From Mya arenaria (lineage: Eukaryota; Mollusca; Bivalvia; Myida; Myidae): a stretch of 64,000 nt of DNA. The translations under genes were made by a program, and so were the position numbers. The stretch covers positions 4,704,713 through 4,768,712 of the forward strand of contig NC_069124.1 of the NCBI RefSeq assembly GCF_026914265.1, in the 5' to 3' direction. The notes below the pieces were generated by a model, which saw nothing but the letters and a program-made list of their open reading frames with translations, was not told where the DNA came from and searched no databases. Of the stretch, positions 12,001-37,116 are shown piece after piece (the stretch's first letter is position 1; each line of letters opens with the position of its first letter).

Positions 12001-15000
12001 TCCAAACGAAAGCACAGAAAGCCGTTGCCATCACACGGAAAGCCGATGCCATCACAAAGAAAGCCGATGCCAACACACAGAAAGCTGATGCCAACACACA
12101 GAAAGCTGATGCCATCACAAAGAAAGCGGATGCCAACACAGAGAAAGCCGATGCCAACACAGAGAAAGTAGATGCCAACACACAGAAAGCCGATGCCAAC
12201 ACAGAGAAAGTAGATGCCAACACACAGAAAGCCGATGCCAACACACAGAAAGCCGATGCCAACACACAGAGAGCCGATGCCATCACACAGAGAGCCGATG
12301 CCAACACACAGAAAGCTGATGCCAACACACAGAAAGCCGATGCCAACACACAGAAAGCCGATGCCATCACACAGAAAGCCGATGCCAACACACAGAAAGC
12401 CGATGCCAACACACAGAAAGCCAATGCCATCACACAGAAAGCTGATGCCAACACACAGAGAGCCGATGCCATCACACAGAAAGCTGATGCCAACACACAG
12501 AAAGCCGATGCCAACACAGAGAAAGTAGATGCCAACACACAGAAAGCCGATGCCAACACAGAGAAAGTAGATGCCAACACACAGAAAGCCGATGCCACCA
12601 CACAGAAAGCCGATGCCAACACACAGAAAGCCGATGCCAACACACAGAGAGCCGATGCCATCACACAGAGAGCCGATGCCAACACACAGAAAGCTGATGC
12701 CAACACACAGAAAGCCGATGCCAACACACAGAAAGCCGATGCCATCACACAGAAAGCCGATGCCAACACACAGAAAGCCGATGCCAACACACAGAAAGCA
12801 AATGCCATCACACAGAAAGCTGATGCCAACACACAGAGAGCCGATGCCATCACACAGAAAGCCGATGCCAACACACAGAAAGCCGATGCCAACACACAGA
12901 AAGCCGATGCCAACACACAGAAAGCCGATGCCATCACAAAGAAAGCCGATGCCAACACACAGAAAGCCGATGCCATCACAAAGAAAGCCGATGCCAACAC
13001 ACAGAAAGCCGATGCCAACACACAGAAAGCCGATGCCAACACACAGAAAGCCGATGCCAACACACAGAAAGCCAATGCCATCACACAGAAAGCCGATGCC
13101 AACACACAGAAAGCCGATGCCATCACACAGAAAGCCGATGCCAACACACAGAAAGCCGATGCCAACACACAGAAAGACGATGCCAACACACAGAAAGCCG
13201 ATGCCAACACACAGAAAGCCAATGCCATCACACAGAGAGCCGATGCCATCACACAGAGAGCCGATGCCATCACACAGAAAGCTGATGCCAACACACAGAA
13301 AGCCGATGCCAACACACAGAAAGCCGATGCCATCACACAGAAAGCCGATGCCAACACACAGAAAGCCAATGCCATCACAAAGAAAGCCGATGCCAACACA
13401 CAGAAAGCCGATGCCATCACAAAGAAAGCCGATGCGAACACACACCTGTTTTTCTCTGGAGCATGACTAGACATGGAGCATAACTAGACAATTTTGTGTC
13501 AGAAAGCCAGAAATGGGTGTTGCTTCACACATTGTCACTGGTTACATGTCCAGTGTAATGTATGGTCAAATGCTTGTGTTTACATGACTCATCCGGAGAC
13601 AACTTTAGAATTTTACTTCAAAAACAACTAGAACAACAAAAGACAAGCCATAAAATAAAGGAGCTAACAAGTAGCTAAAAGTCTTAACTATGTGTGCCCT
13701 GTTTTTGAAATGACAAACGTACCGGAGTTGTTTCAAATGTTCAATGTCTTCACACTTTCTGATCATCTTAACGAAGTCCTCGTATGTAGCGGCATATGTG
13801 TATGTTCTTCTTGTATCCTCTGAGAGTTTTTCGCGGTATTCTATGTAAGCCAGAAGTTTGATGTTGAGGTAATCAGGGTCACACAACAGCTCTATGGAAG
13901 GTTTTAAAACTGAAACAAGTAAATATTCACAATAAGAAAATGGGTATATGCCATAATATGTACCAAATACAAGATGATTATTTTCCACACTGTCAATAAC
14001 TTAATAACTTAAGGCACAAATCAAGAACAATGCAGTACTGGATTGGAAAAACATTCCCCAGAAAATTAGTCAACACTGAAACATTAAGTTTAAGATCAGT
14101 CAGTGAAGGATTACACTTGAACTACAATGTCATACCTGTGGTGGCCATGACTTCTCGCAGTAAGTGTCGGATGGGAGGGGACTTGGCGTAATACCTGGGC
14201 AGTAGCACCAGGAGAAGCGCCTCGCTTACTTTCCTAAGATAGTTCAGCTCAGATTCCTCCGACCGCAGCCAAGGATGGAGACTGAATGTCGTCATTGTAC
14301 CATCTGTAGGACCCCTGCATTTCATAATTTAATACATTCCACTTAAAAGTATTTATTTATCTTTTTTTTTTTCAAAAAGTTACCTGCAAATTATAAATCA
14401 AAATAACAACACTCAATTGCAATCATTTTTATGAATTGTAAAAGTAAGTCGGAACTGATTATTCTTAGGTACAATTTAATTTGTTTCTTTTCATAGGCTG
14501 AATAATTCTTGATGATACAATGAAAAATTTGAGACAATGGAAGTACCAAAGTACAAAAATGTAACCATGATGGTTTGAGTATGTATTAATGACCTTAGGA
14601 AAACCTGGTGTTGTTTGTGTCCTAGGTGAAAAAAGAGTACACTTACATGTATCAATAAAGTATATCTATCATATTTGATAAGTACCTTCTAAAACTTACT
14701 TTCTGGAAGCCAGTCTGATATCTTGAAAATGAATCTTTAGTTTTTGCACCATATCCTGGGTAACAAACTGAACTTTTTCAATTTTGGAAAGACGAGCACT
14801 GATGTTTGCAATAACAATCCATAAATCAGACCTAAAATGAGAAAAAATGACAATTCTATTCTACAACTATAATATACATTATATCATATAAACATCTTAC
14901 AATTTTGACTAGAATATATTGTTTTCAGTTTTTAGGGAATAAGTCTAAATCGTCTTTCTTCAATAATATGAAGAAAATTAAGAAGCTTACAACTAATAAA

Positions 15001-16240
15001 CATCAACCATTTGTAAGACGATTTTTGTTTTCCAATTAACAAATATTCAGTGAGCCCACTCACTGTAGGTAAGCCAGCAGTGAATCCTGGTCCACAGAAA
15101 GGTCTTTGTACCATGACAGAATGAAGTCTCGCAACACCAAGTCTATCACCTCCTGCAGCTCTAGGTCCATGTTACGAGAAATCTGCACTTTTTTCGGTCC
15201 ATTTATCTGACCAGACTTAGCCTCCTATTGCCAAAACAGTTGTTATGGACACCAAATGCAACAAAGAAAGAGAAACAAACACCAACAACATAAATTTAAA
15301 TAAATTTTGAATAAGTAATGTGAAAATTAAATTATCTAGAAAACAGAATATTATTCACATTCCAAACATTCACAAAATATCATCACTGATGCAAAAATGT
15401 AATTAAAGGGAATCTCTCATGTTTTGGCACCAATCTTTTTCTGGTAATGCATCTAAAAAACACTTATAATGAACTAATTTACTCTTTGATACCAAAACTT
15501 CAGAAAAAAATACACTCAAACTTTGAAAACATATTCTGCGGGGAGCTAACCCACGCGGTACAGTCAAGAAAAAAACAGAAAACTGACAACAAGACCACAC
15601 ACCCACATCGACTTATACACAAACATCAAGATTACTTAACCTTTAAGCCTTTTGTTGAAAAGCGTTACTAACCCTATTCAAAATCAATGGACTTCAAAGA
15701 CAATATTTGAGCATATATCAACATTTGGTAAAGGGTTCCAGTCTTCAGTATCTTAGTTTTAACACTCATAATGATCTGCGCACTTTATTTTGTGATACAA
15801 AAAAGGGCATTTTACAAGTGGAGTCCCTTTAAAAGTAAAAATTATTTGTCACGCTACCTAAGTTGCATGTACGTCATCAGACAACTTACTAGTACCGGCG
15901 GTGTACATAATTTGCATATGATTAATGTTACACATATGTTTACAAACATTCACTTCCAAATGGTGAATCAGATCATCTTGATTAAATTCCTTTCCAACAA
16001 CGTCAAACTTACAATCATGTTTTGAAGAATCAGTCTGACATGAGAATGCTGGTGCTCTTTCGGCAAAGCAGGTGGAACATACTGCTTCCCTTGAACCAAG
16101 GCCCATGATACACCAAGATAGATGCCTATTAAGGCAACAAAAATGTGGGCACAAAGGGTAAAAGTGGTGAATAGCAGGTCATAGTAGAATAGAACAGCAA
16201 CAACAGCAACTGAGAACCCTGTTGCAAGTTGCACATTCAT
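1..16240 (-). CDS. SNX25: Sorting nexin 25, partial at the 3' end
   Basis: Membrane-anchored sorting nexin of the SNX13/14/19/25 group, which acts on endosomal or ER-contact membranes; SNX25 is linked to TGF-beta receptor turnover. Coding exons in transcript order: 16013-16240, 15064-15224, 14700-14831, 14136-14314, 13723-13909, 11630-11703, 11291-11373, 10662-10778, 10377-10468, 8385-8424, 7847-7966, 7458-7608, 6851-7011, 6202-6342, 5415-5570, 3502-3612, 2804-2934, 2306-2371, 906-1049, 510-691, 1-206. All phases agree, giving 954 residues so far. Order: two hydrophobic segments (about 5-22 and 28-50), PXA (about 95-270), RGS (about 380-515, ending near HYPSFLVSDLY), coiled stretch, PX (about 600-740), nexin C (about 800-925, with FWPNGKL-like SMWPNGKLADP). 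SNX25 is preferred over SNX13 because of SEALYGLLTPTPEYF, TVDWMFSEPMIIYY and SLVGEENARRG. Start: the ATG at 16240; an acceptor at 16253-16254 suggests a noncoding upstream exon. The stop lies beyond the left edge. Confidence 0.93.
289..392 (-). repeat. Truncated copy of a dispersed element (5' part)
   Basis: Read on the minus strand this begins TTTTAGCTCAACTATTCGAAG and continues into a stretch ending near GGGCAAGTTGGGATTTTTAC. The same sequence, about 100 bp, is found on the plus strand at 35423-35525 and in weaker form at 38938. It lies in the last visible SNX25 intron. Only the 5' part of the element is present. It carries the short palindrome TATTCGAAGAATA near its end. Confidence 0.75.
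1124..2066. mobile_element. Complete non-autonomous hAT-type element, 943 bp
   Basis: Perfect 18-bp terminal inverted repeats TAGGGATGGCAACGAGTA at 1124-1141 and 2049-2066, flanked by an identical 8-bp target duplication GTTTTTAT at 1116-1123 and 2067-2074. An 8-bp duplication is the hAT hallmark. Subterminal regions on both sides carry repeated ACTCG/CGAGT motifs, the usual arrangement of hAT transposase binding sites. No transposase-like reading frame is seen inside. It sits in the SNX25 intron between the exons at 906-1049 and 2306-2371. The perfect duplication suggests a fairly recent insertion. Confidence 0.93.
3931..5087. repeat. AGGTCA-rich tandem array A (about 145-bp unit, 7 copies)
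   Basis: The recurring core GACCTTGACCTTTGACC and its variants occur near 4012, 4155, 4301, 4436, 4581, 4726 and 4871; the last four spacings are 145 bp. Units also share text around CCAAGTTTGGTGAACCTAGG. Both array borders carry ATGTCTCCCCC, and the right border forms a hairpin, TGTCTCCCCCagagaGGGGGAGACA. The minus strand (the SNX25 sense strand) reads GGTCAAAGGTCAAGGTC, a DR1-like nuclear-receptor motif. It lies in the SNX25 intron between exons 3502-3612 and 5415-5570. No coding potential. Confidence 0.88.
5740..6342 (-). repeat. Tandem amplification of one SNX25 exon (1 functional, 3 decayed copies)
   Basis: The functional exon is 6202-6342 (47 codons, ISKVLDEM to YGVD, both phases 0). 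Three more copies of the exon plus intron flank follow in transcript direction. The shared TGCACCACTRTT segment occurs near 5794, 5939, 6069 and 6239, so the unit is roughly 130-145 bp. The copy nearest the functional exon also has a 33-bp internal direct duplication at about 6097-6160. The extra copies lack the 5' exon end and the WCxNxGxW residues, and contain indels. The copy at about 5754-5878 stays open (MRKEKHHSEGHILPG). They are probably nonfunctional exon relics. Confidence 0.8.
7340..7435 (-). pseudogene. Partial relic copy of the SNX25 RGS-end exon
   Basis: On the minus strand this intronic stretch reads LPFISCDGPFPSLCDIHGEE, recognisably a decayed version of YPSFLVSDLYHRYVTSMEEE in the neighbouring functional exon 7458-7608. 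Nucleotide similarity runs through TTTGCCCTCTGCCTCCTCTCC and the AATGAAGGGTAATG-type segment. It lacks the first half of the exon and has lost conserved residues, so it is a relic of local duplication, not a used exon. Confidence 0.6.
8431..10057. repeat. AGGTCA-rich tandem array B (about 140-bp unit, about 10 copies)
   Basis: The array starts with AAACAAGAGATGTTTGTCAA and a TTATGCCCCCC border, and ends CTTCGAAGGGGGGCATTATA. About ten units follow, with cores near 8620, 8745, 8866, 9013, 9147, 9287, 9432, 9577, 9725 and 9870. Six units contain a perfect AGGTCAnnnTGACCT palindrome, at 8742-8756, 9279-9293, 9425-9439, 9569-9583, 9715-9729 and 9865-9879. It fills the SNX25 intron between exons 8385-8424 and 10377-10468. 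A short copy in reverse orientation lies at 30064-30348. Reading frames crossing it are by-products of the repeat. Confidence 0.88.
12012..13445. repeat. 21-bp minisatellite, about 68 units, with higher-order structure
   Basis: The unit is 21 bp, GATGCCAACACACAGAAAGCC, alternating with variants in which AAC becomes ATC, CAGAAA becomes CAGAGA or AAGAAA, and GCC becomes GCT or GTA. The variant pattern itself repeats: the GAGAAAGTAGATG pair near 12162/12204 recurs near 12519/12561 (357 bp, 17 units), and the CAGAGAGCC pair near 12261 recurs near 12639 (378 bp, 18 units). Because 21 is divisible by 3, long open frames arise on both strands (up to about 500 codons). It is wholly inside the SNX25 intron 11704-13722 and is not treated as coding. 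Confidence 0.95.
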
Positions 16241-16768
16241 GCTTCATCCAATCTGAAATTAAAATTTTTATTATAATATATACTAACACAACAAGAGCAG
16301 TCATAGACTACTATATCCCTCGCCGAATTAAGAACAGGATCAATTCAGCCTCTTGACAAAGGATACCAAGAACATTAACAAAGCTCAATAACTCCAAATA
16401 TATTGCAGCCACAGTTATTGTTCCTAAGCACTGCACTTCTCCTCAATGGGATTTATCTGTATGTGAAGTTTGAAGTTAATACATGAAAGACTTTTTAAGT
16501 TATGCTCAGGACAAAAAATATGTATGAATATTAAGAAAGAAAAAAAACTAAAAAATACTGCAAATACAGTTTTGGTTCCTGTGCACTGAACTTCTCCTCA
16601 GTGATATCTCAGTACCCAAATGACTTTTCAAGTTAAGCTCCAGCCAAAATATAAGCATGAAAATACTGCATTATTACTGGAAGAATGTTTTTGAGCTAGG
16701 TAAGGTTAATCTCTGAGCAAACATTTTTAAACTATTCCACAATTGTGGTATGTAATTCTCATACCATC

Positions 16769-17146
16769 AGCATCTTGTTATGCACCAGTCATTTGTAACC
16801 ACGCGCCTCCAAGTCCGGAGGTATACCAGGGGATAACTGGGGAAATAGGCTGTTTTTACCTACAGTGCCAGGTGAATGCAGTGGTTTTGTCTTCGCGCTA
16901 AAAATAGCGGAGAATGGGCTTTACCTAGGGTCCCTGGCGTGCGGGGGCATTTTGTGGGATTTTTAACAGCAGTTCGCCCCCGCAGTTCATGGATTTTACC
17001 TGGGCTTGGCTGGACAGAAGGTCTAAGTCCCCACAACTCCCTGGACCTGGGGGGTCGTGGTTACAATTGCCTGATGCATGATGATATGGAAATAGATTTT
17101 GTTAATTGAGTCAATTAACAAAATCTATTTCCATATCATAACAAGA
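16769..17146. mobile_element. Foldback/MITE-like element with an internal perfect palindrome
   Basis: Outer inverted ends ATCTTGTTATG and CATAACAAGAT are followed by imperfect inverted segments, ATGCACCAGTCATTTGTAAC on the left matching ATGCATCAGGCAATTGTAAC on the right (read inward). The GC-richer core is 16800-17060. The right arm is interrupted by a perfect palindrome at 17082-17138 (28-bp arms around one G) that is absent from the left arm. No open reading frame of note. The class is unassigned. Confidence 0.65.
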
Positions 17147-17866
17147 TACAAACTCATAGTAATCTGAAACTAAAATCCCCTATTCCCTCAAACTAATACA
17201 GGTGAAAGAAATTTGCAATGGCAGAATTTGCCAAAATGTTAATACGGTGGTTTCTTGTTCATATCAATATGTAAGACATTTTAAAAAGTAAGTTGTTTTG
17301 CCAAGAACTGAAAGTCATTTTAATGTTGTATTGAAAAAACACATGTCATGGAAAGTAAAATATATTCAGCAATGGATTATCATTCATAATTAAGGTATGA
17401 AAAATAATAATAAATAAATACTTGGATGGTCAAGATTAGTCAGTCAATATTGATTACAATTTTTTTTTTATTTTAACAGGAAATTGGTTCAAGTAAAGCT
17501 ATGAGTTCTTAATATAATTACAAACAAAACATTTTCGATGAACATATAAAGAGACGAAAATCATATTGCCTTTTCAAATAAATATAACTTGCAAACCTCA
17601 TAATGTTTAGAAAATCAGAAAAAAAATAAAAGATTTGTTGAAAGCTGTCTGCATTTCCAATCAAAATTGCAGAAATAATTTAGACGAATATGTTTTGAAG
17701 TTCATTTCATTTTTTTATGCATTTAATCAGATTTTTTAATAAGCGTGTATATATTTAATTCATAAAAAGTACTCTTAATGAAAATACGTAAAGTAGTAAA
17801 TTATTGTTAATGTTGACCTTTAAAAAAAAAAAAATTCGTTTACACTAAACAAAAAAACAAACATGG

Positions 17867-17874
17867 TGACGTCA
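17867..17874. promoter_or_regulatory. Consensus CRE (TGACGTCA) upstream of ANKRD10
   Basis: A perfect palindromic cAMP-response element 130 bp before the ANKRD10 start codon, in an otherwise AT-rich promoter-proximal stretch. Full CREs close to the start site are typical CREB/ATF targets. The position is right for a core-promoter-proximal site, but use is inferred, not shown. Confidence 0.5.
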
Positions 17875-18003
17875 TAGCAGGTGCCCGAATAACAGAGAAA
17901 AACAATGCATCGAAAATAAATTTGAATTTTTTAAAATAAATACAGAACAACAACCACATTTATCATTAATTTAATCAACAAGTCCTTGTATATTATTTCA
18001 ACC

Positions 18004-32137
<14,134 letters not shown>

Positions 32138-32149
<12 letters not shown>

Positions 32150-32515
32150 GCTGGTTTGGCCATTCAGCTCATACATTTAATGACTTGTATGACTTATAAG
32201 CTAATATGACTTATAAAAGCACCTATGTCTACTAAGCTATTATAGCTACTAAGTATTTAGTTGATGTAACTTTGTCTCTTGCTTATAAGCTGACGTGACT
32301 TATAAGCTTACATGGCTATGTTGATGTGACTTAAAAGTGATCTGAATTATAAGCTGATAAGGCTAACAAGCTGATGTGACTTATAAGCCTACATGGCTAT
32401 GCTGATGTGACTTATAAGCTGATCTAACTCATAAGCTAATATGACTTAAAAGCTCTCATAACAGATAAACTGATACTGATTATAAGCTGGTATGACTAAT
32501 AATCTGATATTATAG
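32138..32515 (+). repeat. Degenerate tandem repeat (about 18 bp) over the ANKRD10 stop codon and 3'UTR
   Basis: The unit TGACTTATAAGCTGATG occurs in many imperfect copies. The first unit, GGCTTATAAGCTGG, contains the ANKRD10 stop codon (GGC TTA TAA). The array is likely transcribed as part of the 3'UTR. The copies diverge in several ways, so it is not a fresh expansion. Confidence 0.75.
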
Positions 32516-35145
32516 TGTAGTCAATTTTGAATTATGTAATACATTTTTTTCCATCATGTTCACTTGTTATAACCTATCTTCAATGTAATCAATGTTAAAG
32601 CAATTGTTTTATTATAAATTTAGTTCTTTTTGACTTTGTTCATGATACAAAAATCATGTCATTTATATTCGGAAAAAGTATTCATGACATTCTTATTATA
32701 TTAAACTATTAAAATAGTAGGCCAAGCCATACTTGAATTATGTGCAATTTCCTTAAATTCTGAAGGCGCATTCAGCCTATCATTGTTGCAATGTTTCAGC
32801 AGGATCTCTATTATATTTATTGTGCAGTTAAGTCAATATACATATATTTAAAGAACAAAATTCATAGAGGGAGTACCGGTAACTGTTTGGTTATGGTGGT
32901 GTTGCAAGGTTCAATACGATTTATTTAGATGATGTATTGAGGCAAAATGTATGAAGGTTAAACACCTCTATATTCGACTTTTCCAGGTTACATTTAATTG
33001 TGATTTTACTCAATGGACAATTTAGATTTTACTGCTTTTATAAGTCACCTTTGTTAAATCTTCATTTTTGTCCTATCACTGTATCATTATAGCATATATC
33101 ATTGTTGTCTTTATTGGCATGTTAAAAACAGCTTTTTTGATACAAGTTAAATAAATTGTCTTTATAATATAATCTTTTAATGTGTTAATGTGTGTTCATG
33201 TATTGAAATGTTTAAAATATGAATAGGGTTTTTGCCTTAGTTTTACATAAAGGTACATCAAAAGATTTCCCATGCACTGTTTGTTAATGTATTTCTCTCT
33301 GTTGAATGGTTCCATGTTAAATTTTAAGAAGAAACTTGTATTTTGAGTGATTATGTATGTTCACTAAATAGCACCACAGTGTAATGCTCTCATGCTGGGC
33401 TGTTCATAAGTTCTTTGACAGCATTATCAATAACGGTGCTGCGACAAAATGATTTGTGGCTTTTGCATCCAAGGCTCAACTTATTATTCTGTTTATATAA
33501 GCATAGCTCTAGGTATAAAATGTGCTATGAAAGTTAATTTGATATGTATATGAATGGATGCATCTCGGTTGAGAACAATTGCATGAGGAGTTCTTAGTAT
33601 AAATAGGAGATTTGTAATGGTGTTCTTTAGTAAAAATCTTTGTCAGAGGAATACAATCTTCATTTCTTTTGAAATTTAATATTTAAATCAGGTTATGATA
33701 TTGTTTGCCCTTATTTTACCATAGTAATGTGCAGGAAACATTATTTTCATTTTCAAACGGCACAATCCTCTGGAAATGTGCTTACTTTGTACCATTTTCA
33801 TTCTTTTTTAGGACTATTTGATACATGGCTATAATCTCATAAATTGGCCACCATTGGACAATTGTCTCTTGTTTTTGGAGATTGATCTCAAAAGGAATGT
33901 AAGGCAATGCAATTGTGTATTGAATATTTGAATTGTATATCATTTGTTCTCTTGTGTAGGTGTCTGAATTTTCTTGCTTTATTGGAAAACTGTTGATATA
34001 TATGTATAAGTATGGCAATTGTTATTTAAGCTTGTTTGTTTTTCATAGAACAAAGGTGAGATAGTGGCATAGCCTTGGCCATAACTCGAAAAAAAAAAAC
34101 TATTTAAGTTACTCAAATAGAACTTGGTTTGAGTTATGCCTCTTTTGAAGGAAAAAAAAATAACAAATACGCATTGAGATTGCATGGACAGGTCTCTTGG
34201 GGTGATTCCAGATTTGCAGTGATAGTCGCTTATGCTTGAATCCTTTTATGATTTCCCTTAACCTGCCACCTTATTTATTCTCAGTATATTGAGATTGACA
34301 TTTTATAATTCATAATATTTGCAAAATGTGCATTTTTGTTGATAGGTAATATATATCATATGCTATAATATCAAATGCATAGGTAAAAAATCAAAGTGTG
34401 AATATTGAATTCTGTTAACTATAATTTTTAAATTTAATAATGTGAAATCTTTTATATTCGTGGAAATTAAATTTTGTGGTTTTTCAAAAAAGGGTACTTG
34501 AATTCGTGAGTGTTTTTTTTTTAATAAAACAAATCGAAACTGCAATCAAATCGTCTGCGATTTCACCATGCTTTTTTAAATGTTCCTGCAAGTCATACAA
34601 AAAACATTGAATGCAAGTCATCATCTTTTTTTTTATTATCATTAAAGTTGAAAAATGATTACCGGGTATATAACATATTTATAGTAATATGAACAATGAT
34701 TTAGGCACTTACCGTGACCATGTATATTTCATTTGAATACATGTATACCCTTTTATATAGGGAGTATAATCTGAGAATTCAAGGTCCAATTTTTGTGATG
34801 ATCTTGAATTTGGAAATTAACCAACCCACGAAAAACCACAAAAATTAATGTCCCACGAATATGAATGATTTCACAGTATTACACCTTAGTTTGGTTCTAG
34901 ATATGTTTCATTCAAAGGTAAATGCCATGATGTTCATCTTTGTATATACTTGCATATTTTAACAAATAGCTTTTACGAACTTATTATTTAAAATTGCACT
35001 GTAAATCTCAGTTTTTTTATTTTATACTTGACAAAACTTTGTACCAAAATTTAAAAATGAGAAGAATAAAAAGTTTTATCATGTTTTTACGTCTGAAATG
35101 GCATACAGTTGAATCTTGTAAGTGTTCTGTTCAGTGTAGTTTTCA

Positions 35146-35151
35146 AATAAA
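35146..35151 (+). terminator. ANKRD10: Candidate ANKRD10 polyadenylation signal
   Basis: An AATAAA hexamer in TTTCAAATAAAAGTGC, shortly before the dispersed elements begin. Another AATAAA at 33150-33155 would give a shorter 3'UTR. Which is used cannot be told from sequence alone. Confidence 0.3.
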
Positions 35152-35378
35152 AGTGCAATTAAAATAGTGCTGCTCTTCAGACTTTTTACACTAAACAGCC
35201 CTGAAACATAATGATATAAAAACATAAAACTCGGGCCCTAATTTCTCGAAACATTTAATCCCTTTCAAGATTCAAGCTAACCTCACTATTTTTGTATAAT
35301 TTGTTTTTTAATATTTTCATCCTTTAGAGATTTTTCGAAAATACAAAATTTATGCTTAATTTTTTCTAATATAATTAA

Positions 35379-37116
35379 AGCTGCACTCTCTCAGATTGAA
35401 CCTTTTGACAACTTTTTTATTTTTAGCTTGACTATTCGAAGAATAAGGAGGGCAATACTACTCGCCTCAGCATCGGCGTCCGGTTAAAGTTTTAGGGCAA
35501 GTTGGGATTTTCACTTATAAGTCCAATACCCTTCATTCAATTGACTTAATACTTCAAACAGTTGTTCAGGGCCATCACATAATGCGGTAAAATAACTCCA
35601 TATTATCCTTTATACAAATTATGGCCCCCGATTGACTAGGAAATTAGGTTAAAGTTTTAGGGCAGGTTAGGATATTTATTGATAATTTCTATACCCTTTA
35701 TTCAATTGACTTAATACTTCACATAATTGTTCAGGACCATCACACAATGAGGTTACATAACTCCATATTATCCTTTATACAAGTTATGGCCCCTGATTGA
35801 CTTAGGTTAAAGTTTTAGGGCAGGTTAAAGTTTTAGGGCAAGTTGAGATTTTAATAAAAAAACTTCTATGTATAATACCCTTCATTCAATGCACATAATA
35901 TTTCGCACAATTAATGACAACCATCTTACAATAAGGTCACATAACTCCATTTTAACCCTAAATACACATACCACATTTTCATAAAGGAAAACACGTTATT
36001 TGAATGACTTGCGTCATTGTTCAGGCGTGCTGGTGGGTGGGCAGCGTCAAAGTCACCTTATGTATCGAATAATTTTAGCTAGGTTTGACATAAAGAGACC
36101 AAGCTTGGTATATACGAAGAGTTTATGGAGACCTTTTGTGGGTATGCGTTTGAGGCCCCTACGATCAAGGTCAAGGTTACTATTAATAGAAAAAGGGTTG
36201 GTATTAACTAACTCAAGTAAGGGTCTACATATTGTGACCAAACTTGGTATATAGGAAGAGTTTATAGAGACCTTTCCTGAGATTGTGTTTTGGGCCCGAA
36301 GAGTTATGATCTAGGTCAAGGTCACTGTTTCTAAAAATAGAAATATGGTTAGTACTGAATAACTCAAGTAAGGGTTGACATAGTGTGACCAAACTTGGTA
36401 AATAGGACAAGTTTATGCAGAGCTTTCAATGGATTGCCTTTTTGCCCCCTAGGGTCAAGGTCACTGTTACTAAAAATAGATTACTGTTTTAATTATGGTT
36501 GACATACTGTGACCAAACTTGTAGGAAGAGTTTATGGAGGACTTCCATGGGATTGTGTTTGGGGCCCTTAGGATCAAGGTCACTGTTACAAAAAAAATGA
36601 AGAAAGCAGTTACAAAAAATTGAAGAAAGCAGTTGAAACTGAATCTCTTGCCAATCATTAAAAACCAGGTTTTGACACTTCGAGATTCTTGTTCACTTTT
36701 TAATTTGATTGTTTTATTGCTGTTGACACATGCTGTGGCACATATCACATCGTTATTGTATTCACTTCAAAGTCAAAGCGGCGTAGTCGAGCGCGCTGTG
36801 TTACGACAGCTCTTGTTTGTCTTGGAACGAGCCAATTTTTGCGAAAATCCATGGAAACCAGTAATATAAGACTGCTGACAGAAAATTAGATCGCAGATTT
36901 TCATATTTAAGTTAAAAAATGGATGTTTTATGCATTTTGCTTTAACCGTTAAGCCATAAAACATTAATTTTCGAACGGAAATATGAAAATCTGCAATCTG
37001 ATATTTTGTCAGCAATCTTATATCATTGGTTTGCAGTTATTTACCCAAAATTTTGCTCTTTCCAAGACAAAAAATAAAAAAAAGTTGTAAAAATGGTAAA
37101 CCTGTGAGAGTGCAGC
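35379..37116. mobile_element. MITE with AGCTGCACTCTC ends, split by a nested insertion
   Basis: The left end AGCTGCACTCTCTCAGATTG and right end CCTGTGAGAGTGCAGC are inverted repeats. The flanks ATTAA (35374-35378) and ATTAA (37117-37121) look like a target duplication. The left 45 bp (35379-35422) and right 300 bp (from about 36817) belong together; 35423-36816 is a separate element inserted between them. Another uninterrupted copy is at 43297-43624, confirming the join. Confidence 0.75.
35423..36816 (+). mobile_element. Nested 1.4 kb element of unassigned class, copy 1
   Basis: Begins TTTTAGCTTGACTATTCGAA and ends GCTGTGTTACGACAGCTCTTGT, with a TATTCGAAGAATA palindrome at the left end and a GCTGT/ACAGC hairpin near the right end. 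The ends are not inverted repeats of each other. No target duplication is visible in the T-rich site. Inside are repeated GTTTTAGGGCAGGTTA blocks and a degenerate array (36030-36600) with TGTGACCAAACTTGGTATAT units and AGGTCAAGGTCA cores. Ends of this kind are reminiscent of Helitron/Helentron elements, but no diagnostic 3' CTRR is seen. Confidence 0.65.

Larger units (their letters stand above)
16253..18003. other. Head-to-head intergenic region between SNX25 and ANKRD10
   Basis: No protein-coding exon was recognised. It should hold the promoters of both divergent genes and perhaps a noncoding first exon of SNX25, since an acceptor flanks the SNX25 start exon at 16253-16254. It contains a foldback element (16769-17146), then a very AT-rich stretch (17140-17860), and a consensus CRE just upstream of ANKRD10. 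Confidence 0.6.

Noticed and set aside
12012..13445. CRISPR-like repeat array
   Set aside because: The units are contiguous with no unique spacers, and the sequence is clearly animal nuclear DNA.
11951..13474. Very long open frames (507, 485 and 299 codons) on both strands
   Set aside because: They are the result of a 21-bp unit without stop codons; the region lies inside a SNX25 intron whose flanking exons join in phase without it.
1..16240. SNX13 or SNX14 as the identity of the first gene
   Set aside because: The domain order is shared, but the PX to nexin-C segments and the C-terminal SLVGEENARRG region fit SNX25 better.
36000..36869. Several 60-92 codon frames on both strands
   Set aside because: They follow the degenerate repeat units of the inserted element and show no protein-like conservation.
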